Positions 33,445 to 43,525 of a stretch of DNA of 64,000 bases are shown here, piece after piece. Numbering within the stretch: the first letter of the stretch is position 1; each line of letters opens with the position of its first letter. The position numbers were made by a program, and so were the translations under genes. Source of the stretch: Treponema saccharophilum DSM 2985 (GTDB lineage: Bacteria > Spirochaetota > Spirochaetia > Treponematales > Treponemataceae); assembly GCF_000255555.1 (NCBI RefSeq), contig NZ_AGRW01000044.1, positions 1 through 64,000 on the forward strand. The letters are read 5' to 3'. The notes beneath the pieces are model-generated. The model searched no databases. It was not told the DNA's origin and was given only the letters and a program-made list of their open reading frames with translations.

Positions 33445-35418
33445 CTATTCGCTTTTCTCGTCCCCGAGCGGGATGGCGATTGTCTCTGGTATTCCGTTTG
33501 CCGGCGCGCCGTCGACGACGATTCCCTCGCACTCTCGCGATGAGAGGCGGATTCCGAGCGTCTTGAGCCCCTTCTCCTCGAAGTCGCCCGCGCGGAACGT
33601 CTCCTCAAGAACCGAGGCGCGCGCTTTTTTCTGGTATTTGAGCGTGAACGAGAAATCCGCGCGCGTGTCCACGTGGAGGATTTCCGCGCCGTCCGGGGCG
33701 ATGAAGTAGTCGCGGTTCATAATCCACGTCGTTATGCGCGTCCTTTTTATCGATGCGAAGCCTGTTTTCGCGTCCTTGAATATGACGGTGATGAGAACCT
33801 TCGCGATTTCTTCCTTGTCCGCGAACGAGACGAACCACGCGCTTTTGTCGATGAACACTTTTGCGGGAACGTCCATCGCCGTGTACATGCCGTTCCGCCT
33901 CATGCAGATGATTTTGTCGAATTCGCTCACCTTCATGATTTCGCTTCCGCCCGAGACGCCCGTTCCGAGGTAGCCTTTGTCGTCGTACCTGAGCGGGATG
34001 CTTCTCTTCGCGATTTCCCGCGCGTCAACGGCGCTGAACCGCTTCACCGTCGTCTTCCGTTTCGTGTCGATTTTCGCCGCCTTGATTTTTTCCTCGAGCG
34101 ACTCCAGGTAGGAGACGGCGTAACCGGTGAGGTTCTTGAGGAGCTTGGCGATTTCGCGCAGGCGCTTGTTTATCGCGGTGACCTCCGCCTTGTTCTTGCT
34201 CATGTCGTAGAGGGAGATGCGCCGTATCGGAATCGAAAGCAGCTTCTCGATGTCGTCTCCGGAAATTTCCCTGACAAGCTCGTCCTTGTGCGGCACGAAA
34301 CCGTCCAGCACTGCTTTCTCCACAGCCGCCTGCGTTTTCTGCGTCTCGATGAGCTTGTAAATCCGCTCCTCCACGAAAATGCGCTCGAGCGTGCGCTGGT
34401 GGAGCTTGTCCGTCAGCGCGTTCCGCTCGAATTCAAGCTCGTCCTTGAGGATTCCCTTGAGCTGCTCCGCGTGGAACTGGATGACCTCCGTAGCCGTCAC
34501 CTGGACGGGCATGTTGTCCTTTATGACGAGCATGTTCGCCGAGACCGACTGCTCGCAGTCCGTATACGCGTAGAGCGAGTCCACCACGTCCTTCGCGTAC
34601 ACGCCGCGCGGAAGCTTTATCTCGATGTTCACTTCCTTCGCGGTAAGGTCGTGTATCGATGAAATCTTTATCTTGCCGTTTTTCGCCGCGTTCTCGATCG
34701 ACGAGATGAGCGATTCCGTCGTGCTCGGGTAGGGAAGCTCCGTGATGACGATTTTCTTCTCGTCCGAGATGTCGAATTTCGCGCGCGTGACGATTTTTCC
34801 CGTGCCGTCGTTGTAGTTCGACACGTCGAGGAGCCCGCCCGTCGGAAAGTCCGGGTTGAGTTTGAACGGCTCGCCGTTCAGGCATTTCTTCTCGGCGTCG
34901 ATGACCTCGCGGATGTTGTACGGGAGGATGCGCGTGTTCATTCCGACCGCGATTCCCTCCGCCGCGGTGAGGAGGACGAGCGGGAGCTTCGCCCTGAAGA
35001 CGACCGGCTCCTTCGACCTTCCGTCGTAGCTCGGAACGTACTGCGTCACGTTCGGGTTGTAGAGGAAATCCTTCGCAATCTGGTTGACGCGGCATTCTAT
35101 GTACCTCGGCGCTGATGCCGAGTCGCCCGTGTAGATGTTCCCGAAATTTCCCTGCTTCTCGATGAAATATTCCCTGTTCGCGAGCACCACGAGCGCGCCC
35201 CCGATTGATGCGTCCCCGTGCGGATGGTATTTCATGCACCTGCCGACGACCGTCGCCACTTTCTGGAACCTTCCGTCGTCCATCTCGAAAAGCGTGTGCA
35301 TTATCCTCCGCTGCACCGGCTTGAGCCCGTCCTCGATGTCCGGGATTGCCCTGTCCCGTATGACGTAGCTCGCGTATTCGATGAAATTCTTGTCAAACAA
35401 ATTCTTTACAAAAGCCAT
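33445..35418 (-). CDS. parC: DNA topoisomerase IV subunit A (GyrA/ParC family)
   Basis: A 657-residue type IIA topoisomerase cleavage subunit, which passes one DNA duplex through another during decatenation. Characteristic stretches are YASYVIRDRAIPDIEDGLKP followed by VQRRI, HPHGDAS and the active-site tyrosine in SAPRYIECR. The short C-terminal region lacks a GyrA box, and the YASYVI...DGxKPVQRRI signature resembles Bacteroidetes/spirochaete ParC rather than GyrA, hence the topoisomerase IV call. AGGGAAAG precedes the ATG. The B subunit is not in the window. Distinction from GyrA rests on these sequence features only. Confidence 0.82.
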   Translation of the reverse strand: MAFVKNLFDKNFIEYASYVIRDRAIPDIEDGLKPVQRRIMHTLFEMDDGRFQKVATVVGRCMKYHPHGDASIGGALVVLANREYFIEKQGNFGNIYTGDSASAPRYIECRVNQIAKDFLYNPNVTQYVPSYDGRSKEPVVFRAKLPLVLLTAAEGIAVGMNTRILPYNIREVIDAEKKCLNGEPFKLNPDFPTGGLLDVSNYNDGTGKIVTRAKFDISDEKKIVITELPYPSTTESLISSIENAAKNGKIKISSIHDLTAKEVNIEIKLPRGVYAKDVVDSLYAYTDCEQSVSANMLVIKDNMPVQVTATEVIQFHAEQLKGILKDELEFERNALTDKLHQRTLERIFVEERIYKLIETQKTQAAVEKAVLDGFVPHKDELVREISGDDIEKLLSIPIRRISLYDMSKNKAEVTAINKRLREIAKLLKNLTGYAVSYLESLEEKIKAAKIDTKRKTTVKRFSAVDAREIAKRSIPLRYDDKGYLGTGVSGGSEIMKVSEFDKIICMRRNGMYTAMDVPAKVFIDKSAWFVSFADKEEIAKVLITVIFKDAKTGFASIKRTRITTWIMNRDYFIAPDGAEILHVDTRADFSFTLKYQKKARASVLEETFRAGDFEEKGLKTLGIRLSSRECEGIVVDGAPANGIPETIAIPLGDEKSE

Positions 35419-35506
35419 TTTCTTTCCCTAAATTACGTTTTCGCGTCCGATTGTACCAATGAAAGATGAAAGTTGAAAGATGAGGGAGAAACAGCGCTTT
35501 TTTTTG

Positions 35507-35534
35507 TTGCGCTTTCCCATCTAATTGATAGAAT
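35507..35534 (+). promoter_or_regulatory. Promoter of the chemoreceptor gene (leaderless)
   Basis: TTGCGC (35507-35512), 16-base spacer, TAGAAT (35529-35534), then six bases and the ATG at 35541. The start of transcription should coincide with the start codon. No ribosome-binding site is visible. Confidence 0.6.
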
Positions 35535-35540
35535 TCGCTT

Positions 35541-37634
35541 ATGAAGAAATCCAGCCAAACGAGAACGGGCAGGCTTGCCCATTTCATTATCGCCGTGACG
35601 GTCGTAGTCGTAGCGGTGCTGAGCGCATTTCAGGTTTTTGTCGTCAAGGAGCGCGCGAAGAAATCCGTCGCGTCCTCGTACGAGGAGGATTGCCGCAAGA
35701 TAACGGACGCATACGCGAACGTCGTCTCCATCCGTCTCAGCGAGTACATAAAGCAGATGCGCATGTATACCGAGGCGGACATAACGAGGACCGCCGACCC
35801 TGCGCTCATCCAGCCGTGGCTTATAGCGCACGAGAAGTCGCGCACGCCCGATTTCGACAGGATCGGGTACATCGACGGCAACGGTGATTTCTACAACGAC
35901 CAGAACAACGTCACGAATGTCGCCGACCGCGATTACTTCGCCGCGATAATGAAGGACGGCGACGAGACGAACATCGACGACCCGGTTACGTCCAAGTCGA
36001 CTGGGAAGACGATAATCCACGTGTCGAAGGCGGTCAAGGACGGCTCCCGCACCGTCGGGATGTTCAGCGCCGTTGTCGGCGTGGACAAGCTGAGCGAATT
36101 CATCAGCGGAATACGAATCGGGAAGACTGGATACGCCGTGCTTTTCAACAGCCGCGGGGAAATCATATCGACGTCCGCGCCGGCGTCGGGCGAGGAGCAA
36201 ATCAGGGAGCTTTCGCTTTCGCTTCGTCCTGTCACGGACGCGCTTTCCAAAAAGCAGTCCGGGGCGATGTGGGTCGGAACGAAAAAATCCGGGCGCAAAT
36301 TCGTCACGTACAAGCCCGTCGAGAATGCCAGCTGGGGGTTCGCGTTCATCATTTCGGAGCGCCAGGTGTACGCAACCGCGCATGAAATAACGCTCACGCT
36401 TGTCGTCGCGGGGCTGCTGCTCGGAATCTCGCTCGTCGTCGCAATCGGGCTGGGAATATACCGCTCGCTCAATCCGCTCCGCATGGTCAAGTCTTCGATA
36501 GAGCAGATTGCGTCCGGAAAGGCCGACCTCACGAGGCGCATAACGGGTTCCGCCGCGAATATGAACAACGAAATCGGCGGCGTCGTGAAGGGGTTCAACG
36601 CGTTCGCGGAAAAGCTCCACGCGATTGTCTCCGACGTGAAGGACTCGAAGAACCTTCTTGAGAATGCGGGGGATGACCTCGACGCGAGCATGCAGGACAC
36701 GAGCGCGTCGATTACGGAAATCATCGCGAACATCGAGAGCGTGCACCGGCAGGTGAGCAATCAGGGCGACTGCGTGTCGCAGACTGCCGGAGCCGTGAAC
36801 GAGATTGCGTCGAACATCGAGTCGCTTGAGCGCATGATTGCGAACCAGTCGAACGGCGTCAGCGACGCTTCGTCCGCCGTGGAGGAGATGATTGGCAACA
36901 TCGCGTCCGTGAACAAATCGGTCGACATGATGGCGTCATCGTTCGATTCGCTTTCCGAGCGTGCGAGAAGCGGTTCCGAGAAGCAGGAGCGCGTGAACGA
37001 CTGCATCAGGAAAATCGAGCAGCAGTCGGAGATGCTTCAGGAGGCGAACAGCTCGATTGCCGCAATCGCGAGCCAGACGAACCTCCTCGCGATGAATGCC
37101 GCCATCGAGGCTGCTCACGCGGGCGAGGCGGGGAAGGGATTCGCCGTCGTCGCCGATGAAATCAGGAAGCTTTCCGAAACGTCCTCCGTCCAGTCGAAGA
37201 CGATAGGCGACCAGCTTTCCGGCATAAAGGAGTCGATCGGCTCTGTCGTCGCCGCGTCACGGGAATCGAGCGATGCGTTCTCCGCCGTCGCCAACGGGAT
37301 AAACGAGACCGACCAGCTCGTCCGCCAGATAAAAAGCGCGATGGAGGAGCAGCGCGAGGGCTCCAAGCAGATTACGTCGTCGCTCCAGTCGATGAACGAC
37401 AGCACCGTCGAGGTGCGGAACGCGTCGCGGGAAATGGCAATCGGGAACAGGCAGATTCTCGACGAGGTGCGGATTCTGCAGAACACGACGATCGCGATAA
37501 AGTCGAGCATGGAGGAGATGTCCGTCGGCGCGCGGAAAATCAACGAGACGGGTTCGGCGCTATCGGAAATCGCGCGGAAGATGAAAAATTCGATAAGCCG
37601 CATCGGAAGCCAGATAGACCAGTTCAGCGTGTAG
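35541..37634 (+). CDS. Methyl-accepting chemotaxis protein with dCache sensor
   Basis: A 697-residue chemoreceptor. Two membrane spans (about 14-34 and 285-307) flank a periplasmic dCache-type sensor (contains [40 protein letters not shown]). A HAMP domain follows (about 305-365), then the cytoplasmic signalling helices with the highly conserved tip [20 protein letters not shown] plus [18 protein letters not shown]. It would pass ligand information to CheA/CheW and the periplasmic flagella. The ligand is unknown, though dCache sensors often bind amino acids or related metabolites. It is transcribed alone from a leaderless-type promoter and ends at a strong terminator. Confidence 0.93.
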   Translation: MKKSSQTRTGRLAHFIIAVTVVVVAVLSAFQVFVVKERAKKSVASSYEEDCRKITDAYANVVSIRLSEYIKQMRMYTEADITRTADPALIQPWLIAHEKSRTPDFDRIGYIDGNGDFYNDQNNVTNVADRDYFAAIMKDGDETNIDDPVTSKSTGKTIIHVSKAVKDGSRTVGMFSAVVGVDKLSEFISGIRIGKTGYAVLFNSRGEIISTSAPASGEEQIRELSLSLRPVTDALSKKQSGAMWVGTKKSGRKFVTYKPVENASWGFAFIISERQVYATAHEITLTLVVAGLLLGISLVVAIGLGIYRSLNPLRMVKSSIEQIASGKADLTRRITGSAANMNNEIGGVVKGFNAFAEKLHAIVSDVKDSKNLLENAGDDLDASMQDTSASITEIIANIESVHRQVSNQGDCVSQTAGAVNEIASNIESLERMIANQSNGVSDASSAVEEMIGNIASVNKSVDMMASSFDSLSERARSGSEKQERVNDCIRKIEQQSEMLQEANSSIAAIASQTNLLAMNAAIEAAHAGEAGKGFAVVADEIRKLSETSSVQSKTIGDQLSGIKESIGSVVAASRESSDAFSAVANGINETDQLVRQIKSAMEEQREGSKQITSSLQSMNDSTVEVRNASREMAIGNRQILDEVRILQNTTIAIKSSMEEMSVGARKINETGSALSEIARKMKNSISRIGSQIDQFSV

Positions 37635-37661
37635 AACGGGAATAGGCGTCCGGGCAAAAAA

Positions 37662-37690
37662 AATCGGCGCGGATGGATAACGCGCCGATT
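37662..37690. terminator. Bidirectional terminator between convergent genes
   Basis: AATCGGCGCG (37662-37671) and CGCGCCGATT (37681-37690) form a perfect 10-bp stem with a nine-base loop, with an A run before and T-rich sequence after. It serves the chemoreceptor gene and ilvN. Confidence 0.88.
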
Positions 37691-37713
37691 TCCTTTTTAT
37701 CGCGACAAAAAAA

Positions 37714-38208
37714 TCATTTCATCACTTCGTCACCTCGGCCCATCGCGGTAAGGCCCGTCTTGACAAGCTCGAGGATTCCGAACGGCTCCAGGAAGCGGAT
37801 TAGGCTCGAAAGCTTGTCCTCGCTTCCCGTCGTCTCGATTATCACGGAATTCGGGGAGACGTCGACGATGTGCGCGCGGAAGACGTTGCACGCCTGGATG
37901 ATTTCCGCGCGCGCCGTTCCCGCCGCGCTGACTTTTATGAGCGCCATCTCGCGCTCGCACGTCTCCTCCTTCGCGCAATGCGTTATGGAAATGACTTCGA
38001 CGAGTTTTGACAGCTGCTTTTTTATCTGCTCAAGGATGTACTCGTCGCCCTTCACGACGATTGTCATGCGGCTCTGTCCCGGATTGTACGTCTCGCAGAC
38101 CGTAAGCGAGTCGATGTTGAATCCGCGGCGGCTGAACAATCCCGAAACGCGGCTGAGAACGCCCGCATGGTTTTCGACAAGCACCGACAAAACATATCTC
38201 TGTTCCAT
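37714..38208 (-). CDS. ilvN: Acetolactate synthase small (regulatory) subunit
   Basis: A 164-residue acetolactate synthase regulatory subunit with an N-terminal ACT domain (RYVLSVLVENHAGVLSRVSG, LFSRRGFNIDSLTV) and the C-terminal second domain of IlvN/IlvH. It confers valine feedback on the catalytic subunit in branched-chain amino-acid synthesis. The catalytic ilvB gene is not adjacent: upstream on this strand lies the aromatic fusion gene, downstream the convergent chemoreceptor. A TATAAT box at 38264-38259 and an AGAGGAG ribosome-binding site indicate its own promoter. Confidence 0.92.
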   Translation of the reverse strand: MEQRYVLSVLVENHAGVLSRVSGLFSRRGFNIDSLTVCETYNPGQSRMTIVVKGDEYILEQIKKQLSKLVEVISITHCAKEETCEREMALIKVSAAGTARAEIIQACNVFRAHIVDVSPNSVIIETTGSEDKLSSLIRFLEPFGILELVKTGLTAMGRGDEVMK

Positions 38209-38285
38209 ATTTTTCTTTTCTCCTCTTTTGATTCCGAAGGCAGTCCAACGGAGTTCCGATTATACCACGGAAACGCGGATTCCCG

Positions 38286-40256
38286 CTACTTGTTCTCCCG
38301 GTACACGCCGAGCAGCCTGACGTCTGCCGCCACAGTCTTGAGCTTTTCCATAACGTCGGAGACGTATTTCTCCGGCTCCTCGATTTCCTCGCTTATCGCA
38401 GCGTCGCCGTAGAACCAGTACTGCCACGGTTTTCCCGCAATAGGGCGGCTCTCAAGTCTGTTCAGGCTCAGCCCGTGTTTCTTGAAGATGCCGAGCGCGT
38501 CGTACAGGGCGCCCGCCTCGTTTTTCGTGCTGAACATGAACGTCGCCATGTTCGCTTTCCCGCTGATGATGTCGTCGCTCCTCGTGCCGCTTCCGACGTG
38601 GTTCGCCTCGATTACGACGAACCTCGTGTAGTTGTTCGGGTCGTTCTCGATTCCCTGGCTGATTATCTCAAGGTCGTAGATGTCGGCGTTCCGCGCGTTT
38701 GCGACCGCCGCGTTCTCGACGGAGCCTTTTTCCGCGACGAGCTTCGCGCCGCTTGCCGTCGAAACGGTGTCAATCTGGTTCCATTTGTGCGCCTTGAGGA
38801 AGTCGGAGCTTTGGGCGAGCGCCTGCGGGTGCGAGTAGACGGTGCGGATTGTTTCGAGCGTCGCGCCTTTCGGGGCGAGGAGGGAATGCTCGATTCTGAG
38901 CGTTATCGCGCCGACAATCGAGACGTCCTCGAACCGCGCTAGGTTGTCGTAGTTGTTGTAGACGGAACCTGCCGTCGAGTTCTCAATCGGAACCATGCCG
39001 AACCGCGCCTTTCCGTCAACGACGCTCTGGAAAATCTCGTCGAACGAATGGACGTGCTCCGCGTCCGCGCTTGAGCAAAAGAATTTCTCCACTGCTGATT
39101 CCGCGTACGCGCCTTTCTCGCCGCAGAAAACGCATTTCGGGCGCGAGGCCGGGCGTTCGACTTTGATGCGCCCCGATTCGATGCGGATTCCGCTCGTGAG
39201 CGGGCTTTGCGCGTTTTCCGTCATGATGTGCGCGACCTGCTTGCCGATTACGGGCGCGAGCGATTCTATGTCGCGCATTATTTTGTCGAACTGTTCCGGG
39301 TACAGCGCCTGCGCCGCGTCCGATTTCGCCTCCTCGGGATGACAATGGACCTCGACGATGATTCCGTCCGCTCCCGCAGCGACTGCCGCCAGCGCCATCG
39401 GGGGAATCTTGTCCCGGACGCCGAGCGCGTGGCTCGGGTCGACGATTATCGGAAGGTGCGTCATCTCTCGCAGGACGGGAATCGCGGACAAGTCGAGCGT
39501 GTTCCTCGTCGCCTTCTCGTACGTTCTGATTCCGCGCTCGCAGAGAATCACGTCGTTCGTCCCGCTCGAAAGAAGGTACTCGGCGCTCATGAGCCATTCC
39601 TCGATTGTGGCGGAAAGCCCCCGCTTGAGTATGACAGGCTTTCCGAGCGCGCCGAGCCTTTTCAGCAGCTCGAAATTCTGCATGTTGCGCGCGCCCACCT
39701 GATACACGTCGACGTAATCCTTCATCACCGGGATGAATTCGCTCGCGACGATTTCCGTGACGACGGGAAGCCCGAATTTCTCCCCAGCCTCCTTGAGGTA
39801 TTTCAGCCCTTCCTCGCCGAGTCCCTGGAAAGAGTAGGGCGATGTCCTCGGCTTGTACGCCCCGCCCCTGAGCATCACCGCGCCCGATTTTGAGACGGCC
39901 TGCGCCGCGTCCATCATCTGCTGACGGCTTTCGACCGCGCAGGGGCCTGCGATTGAGACGAGCCGCCTTCCGCCGACGCGCACAATCTGCCCGCGCCCGT
40001 TGGGAACCTCCACAATCGTGTTGTCCGGCTTGAATTCTCGGCTCGCCATCTTGTACGGCTTGGAAATCGGTATGACTTTCGCGACGCCCTGCATGACCTC
40101 GACCTCGCGGATATCCATCGCGAGCTTCCCGACCGCCGCTATGATAGTCGATTCCTCCCCGCGGATTTCGTTCAGCTTGAAGCTGCGCGCCGCGAGCATA
40201 CGCTTTATTCCCGCTTTCTCTTCGCTGGATATGTCCTTTTTGAGAACGATGACCAT
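38286..40256 (-). CDS. DAHP synthase-prephenate dehydratase fusion protein
   Basis: A 656-residue bifunctional enzyme. Residues about 1-355 are a type I-beta 3-deoxy-7-phosphoheptulonate synthase with its N-terminal ferredoxin-like regulatory domain (SIAGPCAVES, VMLRGGAYKPRTSPYSFQG, KRGLSATIEEWL, DPSHALGVRD), which starts the shikimate pathway. About 370-550 is prephenate dehydratase (FCGEKGAYAESAV, VPIENSTAGSVYNNYD, catalytic TRF in NNYTRFVVI), and about 565-656 an ACT domain with the phenylalanine-binding ESRP motif. First and last enzymes for phenylalanine are thus one chain, possibly sharing feedback. TATAAT at 40288-40283 and GGAAGGAG support the start. Confidence 0.9.
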   Translation of the reverse strand: MVIVLKKDISSEEKAGIKRMLAARSFKLNEIRGEESTIIAAVGKLAMDIREVEVMQGVAKVIPISKPYKMASREFKPDNTIVEVPNGRGQIVRVGGRRLVSIAGPCAVESRQQMMDAAQAVSKSGAVMLRGGAYKPRTSPYSFQGLGEEGLKYLKEAGEKFGLPVVTEIVASEFIPVMKDYVDVYQVGARNMQNFELLKRLGALGKPVILKRGLSATIEEWLMSAEYLLSSGTNDVILCERGIRTYEKATRNTLDLSAIPVLREMTHLPIIVDPSHALGVRDKIPPMALAAVAAGADGIIVEVHCHPEEAKSDAAQALYPEQFDKIMRDIESLAPVIGKQVAHIMTENAQSPLTSGIRIESGRIKVERPASRPKCVFCGEKGAYAESAVEKFFCSSADAEHVHSFDEIFQSVVDGKARFGMVPIENSTAGSVYNNYDNLARFEDVSIVGAITLRIEHSLLAPKGATLETIRTVYSHPQALAQSSDFLKAHKWNQIDTVSTASGAKLVAEKGSVENAAVANARNADIYDLEIISQGIENDPNNYTRFVVIEANHVGSGTRSDDIISGKANMATFMFSTKNEAGALYDALGIFKKHGLSLNRLESRPIAGKPWQYWFYGDAAISEEIEEPEKYVSDVMEKLKTVAADVRLLGVYRENK

Positions 40257-40395
40257 GGATATTCTCCTTCCGTTTTTCGTGGATTATATCGGAAATCGGC
40301 GGGGGGGACGATATGCCCGAAGTTCATCCGCCGCTTTTTGTTCTGAATTTCGCGGGACAAAAAAATCCTGATTTTTGGAGATGCATGACCTTGCG

Positions 40396-40440
40396 TGCCA
40401 TTCCGAACGGATTTATTAGAAATTCTGTTTCGGAATCCAC
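40396..40440. repeat. Imperfect inverted repeat of the ATTCCGAA/TTCGGAAT type
   Basis: The gap between the fusion gene and the acylphosphatase gene contains CCATTCCGAACGG and, 20 bases on, TTTCGGAATCC. The same kind of sequence recurs at 43880-43905 and 61331-61413, pointing to a dispersed intergenic element. No gene is visible in 40257-40483. Confidence 0.4.
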
Positions 40441-40483
40441 ACGCACGGAAATCCGATTTCTTGCGAAGGCTTTTTTCTTCCCG

Positions 40484-40759
40484 CTACCGTACGCGGAAAG
40501 TGCGTTCCTGCTCGTCGAGGGGGAGGGTCGTTTTTTCGATTGTGTCGATGATGATGAACGTTCCGGAATCGATTTGCCCAATCATTTTGTCGATTGACGT
40601 TTTCTCGCCCTGAATTTCCATGAGGACCGAGCCGTCGTCCTCGTTGTGGACCCATCCCGTCAGCGCGTTCAGCCGTGCCGCGCATTGCGCCGTGTACCTG
40701 AACCCGACGCCCTGGACGCGTCCCGTGAACCGTATTCTCTGCCTGATTTTTCCTGACAT
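40484..40759 (-). CDS. acyP: Acylphosphatase
   Basis: A 91-residue acylphosphatase that hydrolyses carboxyl-phosphate bonds. The phosphate-binding loop with its essential arginine (GRVQGVGFRYT, Arg21) and the catalytic Asn region (GWVHNEDDGSV, Asn39) are present, and the length is standard. A perfect TATAAT box ends six bases before the ATG and no ribosome-binding site exists, so the message is very probably leaderless. The physiological substrate is unclear, as for most bacterial family members. Confidence 0.92.
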   Translation of the reverse strand: MSGKIRQRIRFTGRVQGVGFRYTAQCAARLNALTGWVHNEDDGSVLMEIQGEKTSIDKMIGQIDSGTFIIIDTIEKTTLPLDEQERTFRVR

Positions 40760-40800
40760 GCGCCGATTATAGCAAAAACCGCGGAATCATGTCCTTAAAA

Positions 40801-40829
40801 AGAACGCCCGGAAAAATCCGGGCATTCTT
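40801..40829 (-). terminator. Intrinsic terminator after thrA
   Basis: GCCCGGA and TCCGGGC form a 7-bp core stem with a four-base loop, extended by AGAA/TTCT, and read on the minus strand it is followed by TTCTTTTT. It lies about 85 bases after the thrA stop codon. Confidence 0.75.
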
Positions 40830-40914
40830 TCGTTTTATTAACTTGAGAAGTGTCATATGCGAGAGATGCGGAAACAAACTTTCTTGCGAAAGCCGTTCGG
40901 CACGGGACGCCGCA

Positions 40915-43413
40915 TCATTTCGTCGGGTTGAAGCTTACCGTTCGCATGATGTCGCCGAAAACGCCCGCCGCCGTGACGCCGGCTCCTGCCCCGTATCCGC
41001 GTACCGTAAGCGGAATCGGCGTGTAGCGCGCCGTCTCGAACACGAACGCGTTCTCGCCGCCCTTGACGCCGTAGAGCGGGTCGTCCGTCCCGACCTCAAG
41101 CATTCCGACGGAGACTTTTCCGTCGCGAATCGATGCGCCCATGCGGAGGACTTTTCCTTCCTTGCGCAGTTCCGCCATCTTCGCGTCGAAATACGCGTCG
41201 ACTTCGGGGAGGCGCGCCATGAATTCGTCGACCGTTCCGCCGATGTCGAAATCCGCGGGGAAAATCGAATTCATCTTTATGTCGTCAAGCTCGATGCTCA
41301 TGCCCGATTCCCTCGCGATGATGAGCGCCTTGCGTGCGACGTCCGTTCCCTTGAGGTCGTCGCGGGGGTCAGGCTCCGTGTAGCGCAGCTCCTTCGCCTC
41401 CTTGACCGCCTCGCTGAATTTCTTCCCCTCGTCGAGCTTTCCGAATATGTACGAGAGCGAGCCTGACATGATTCCGTTGAATCCCGTGAGCGTGTCGCCG
41501 CTCTTGAAAAGGTTCTGCAGCGTGTCGATTATCGGAAGCCCCGCGCCGACGTTCGTCTCGTAGAGGAACCGGCGGTGGCTTTCGTTCGCGACGGTCCTGA
41601 GTTTCTTGTAGAATTCCATCGACATCGAATTCGCGCGCTTGTTCGGCGTCGCGATGCTCATTCCCGCCCGCAGAATGTCGAGGTAGCGCTCGGGAAGGTC
41701 GTAGCTTGCCGTGCAGTCGACGAAGACCGGGTTCAGCGGCTTTGTCGACTTGACGAATTCGATTATCTCGTCGAGGTTCGTCGTTTTTCCCGATTTCCTG
41801 ACCGCCTCGCGCCAGTCGCCCGACAAATCGATTCCGTTCGCGTCGATAATCATTCCCTCAAGCGTCGATATCGCGCAGACCTTGATGTCCACGTTCTGCG
41901 CGAGAAGTTTTTCATGCTGGTCGCGAATCTGCTCGATGAGCGCGCCGCCGATTGTTCCCGCGCCGAACGCGAACACTTCGATGGGCTGCGCGGTGTTGAA
42001 GAAGAAGAGGTGCGCCGACCGTACCGCCGTGTCCCCGAATTCCCCGCCGACGACGACGGAGATGGAGCGCTCGCTCGATCCCTGCGCGATTGCCCTGATG
42101 TTGATTCCGCGGCTTGAAAGCGAGTCGAGGAATTTGCCCGCGACGCCGCAGTTCATCTTCATGTTGTCGCCGATGATTGAGACGATCGCCGTGTCCTCCT
42201 CGACCGCAATCTTGTTGAGAAGGCCGTCGCGGATTTCGAGGGCGAATTCCTGGTTGAGCGCGTCGCGCGCCTTTGCCGACTGCGACTGCTTCACGCAGAA
42301 CGAAATCGTGTACTCGCTCGAAGACTGCGTGATGAGGAGCATGGAGATTCCCGCGCGGGAAACCGCTGCGAAAATCCTGCTCGCGATTCCTGTCTTTCCT
42401 TTCATGCCGCTTCCGGACACGCTGATGAGCGATGTCTTTTTGAGGCAGCTTATCCCGCGGACGGGTCCGGCGTTTTTCTCAGACTCGAACGGGCCGCGGC
42501 CGATTCTCGTTCCGCGTGCGGCGGGGTTCTGCGAGTTGAGGCTCCACGCCTCGATTCCCTTCGCTGCGAGCGGGGCGAGCGTTTTCGGGTGGAGGACTTT
42601 CGAGCCGAAGAACGAAAGCTCCATCGCCTCCTCGTACGTCATGTCGTCAACGAGAATAGCGTCCTGGACGACTCTCGGGTCGGCGGTGTAGATTCCGTCG
42701 ACGTCCGTCCAGAATTCGCATTTCTTTGAGCCGAGCGCCGCCGCGACAATCGATGCCGAGAAATCCGAGCCGTTCCGCCCGAGAAGCCCCATCGCAGTCT
42801 CCCCGCCGGAATTCTTCGACCACGCGCTGACGAATCCCGGGAAAAGGAGGACGCGCGCCTGGTTCGGCTCCGCCCCGTCTCGGTACGGAGAAAGCGCGGC
42901 TGCAGTTCTTGCGTAGTCGGGGTCGCCTTCTTTCTGGTCGCCCGTCGTGAATATGAATTTGCGCGAGTCGAGCACAACGACCGACTGTTTCTTTGCGATG
43001 AGGACGGCGTTCACAATCGGAACGCAGCACAGCTCTCCCATGCCCATAATCCTGCAGTGGATTGACTTCGGGCATTCCCCGAACGTCGTCACACCGTCAA
43101 GAAGCCTTCCCAGCTCTTTGAAATTCGGCTCGATTTCGTTCATTACGCGCTCGGAGTCGAATCCGCCGAGCGTCGAGCGGAGCTCCTCGCAGATTTCTCT
43201 GTGCGTCCTTCTGATTCCGTCGATTGCCGCCGCCGATGAATTCCCCGCGACAGCGTTGTCGATAGCCGCCTGGAGCGCGTTCGACACGCCGGCCACAGCC
43301 GATACTATGACGCTGATTCTGTCGGACGAGGCACGTCCGACCATGATTTCCGTTGAATCGAGTATCCTTCTGGCATTCCCCATCGAAGTGCCGCCGAATT
43401 TGAGAGTAAGCAT
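40915..43413 (-). CDS. thrA: Bifunctional aspartate kinase / homoserine dehydrogenase
   Basis: An 832-residue fused enzyme with the order of E. coli ThrA. Residues about 1-460 are aspartate kinase (KFGGTSMGNA at the N-terminus, DVDGIYTADPRVV, then two ACT regulatory modules including SVSGSGMKGKTGIASRIF and NIRAIAQGSSERSISVVV). Residues about 470-832 are homoserine dehydrogenase (FAFGAGTIGGALIEQI-like nucleotide loop VFAFGAGTIGG, NKRANSMSMEFY, LRYTEPDPRDDLKGTDVARK). It catalyses the first and third steps of the threonine/methionine branch in the cytoplasm, with threonine feedback expected. An AGGAG ribosome-binding site precedes the ATG. thrB and thrC are not adjacent. Confidence 0.95.
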   Translation of the reverse strand: MLTLKFGGTSMGNARRILDSTEIMVGRASSDRISVIVSAVAGVSNALQAAIDNAVAGNSSAAAIDGIRRTHREICEELRSTLGGFDSERVMNEIEPNFKELGRLLDGVTTFGECPKSIHCRIMGMGELCCVPIVNAVLIAKKQSVVVLDSRKFIFTTGDQKEGDPDYARTAAALSPYRDGAEPNQARVLLFPGFVSAWSKNSGGETAMGLLGRNGSDFSASIVAAALGSKKCEFWTDVDGIYTADPRVVQDAILVDDMTYEEAMELSFFGSKVLHPKTLAPLAAKGIEAWSLNSQNPAARGTRIGRGPFESEKNAGPVRGISCLKKTSLISVSGSGMKGKTGIASRIFAAVSRAGISMLLITQSSSEYTISFCVKQSQSAKARDALNQEFALEIRDGLLNKIAVEEDTAIVSIIGDNMKMNCGVAGKFLDSLSSRGINIRAIAQGSSERSISVVVGGEFGDTAVRSAHLFFFNTAQPIEVFAFGAGTIGGALIEQIRDQHEKLLAQNVDIKVCAISTLEGMIIDANGIDLSGDWREAVRKSGKTTNLDEIIEFVKSTKPLNPVFVDCTASYDLPERYLDILRAGMSIATPNKRANSMSMEFYKKLRTVANESHRRFLYETNVGAGLPIIDTLQNLFKSGDTLTGFNGIMSGSLSYIFGKLDEGKKFSEAVKEAKELRYTEPDPRDDLKGTDVARKALIIARESGMSIELDDIKMNSIFPADFDIGGTVDEFMARLPEVDAYFDAKMAELRKEGKVLRMGASIRDGKVSVGMLEVGTDDPLYGVKGGENAFVFETARYTPIPLTVRGYGAGAGVTAAGVFGDIMRTVSFNPTK

Positions 43414-43525
43414 GGTTTTCTCCTGGATTTTTTTGAGCTTTTCTTCCTCATTTTTTGATTAAATAGAAAAACTTGTATCGAATTGTAATGGAATCGAGAA
43501 GGTTGTAGCAAGGGCGCGCGCGCTT

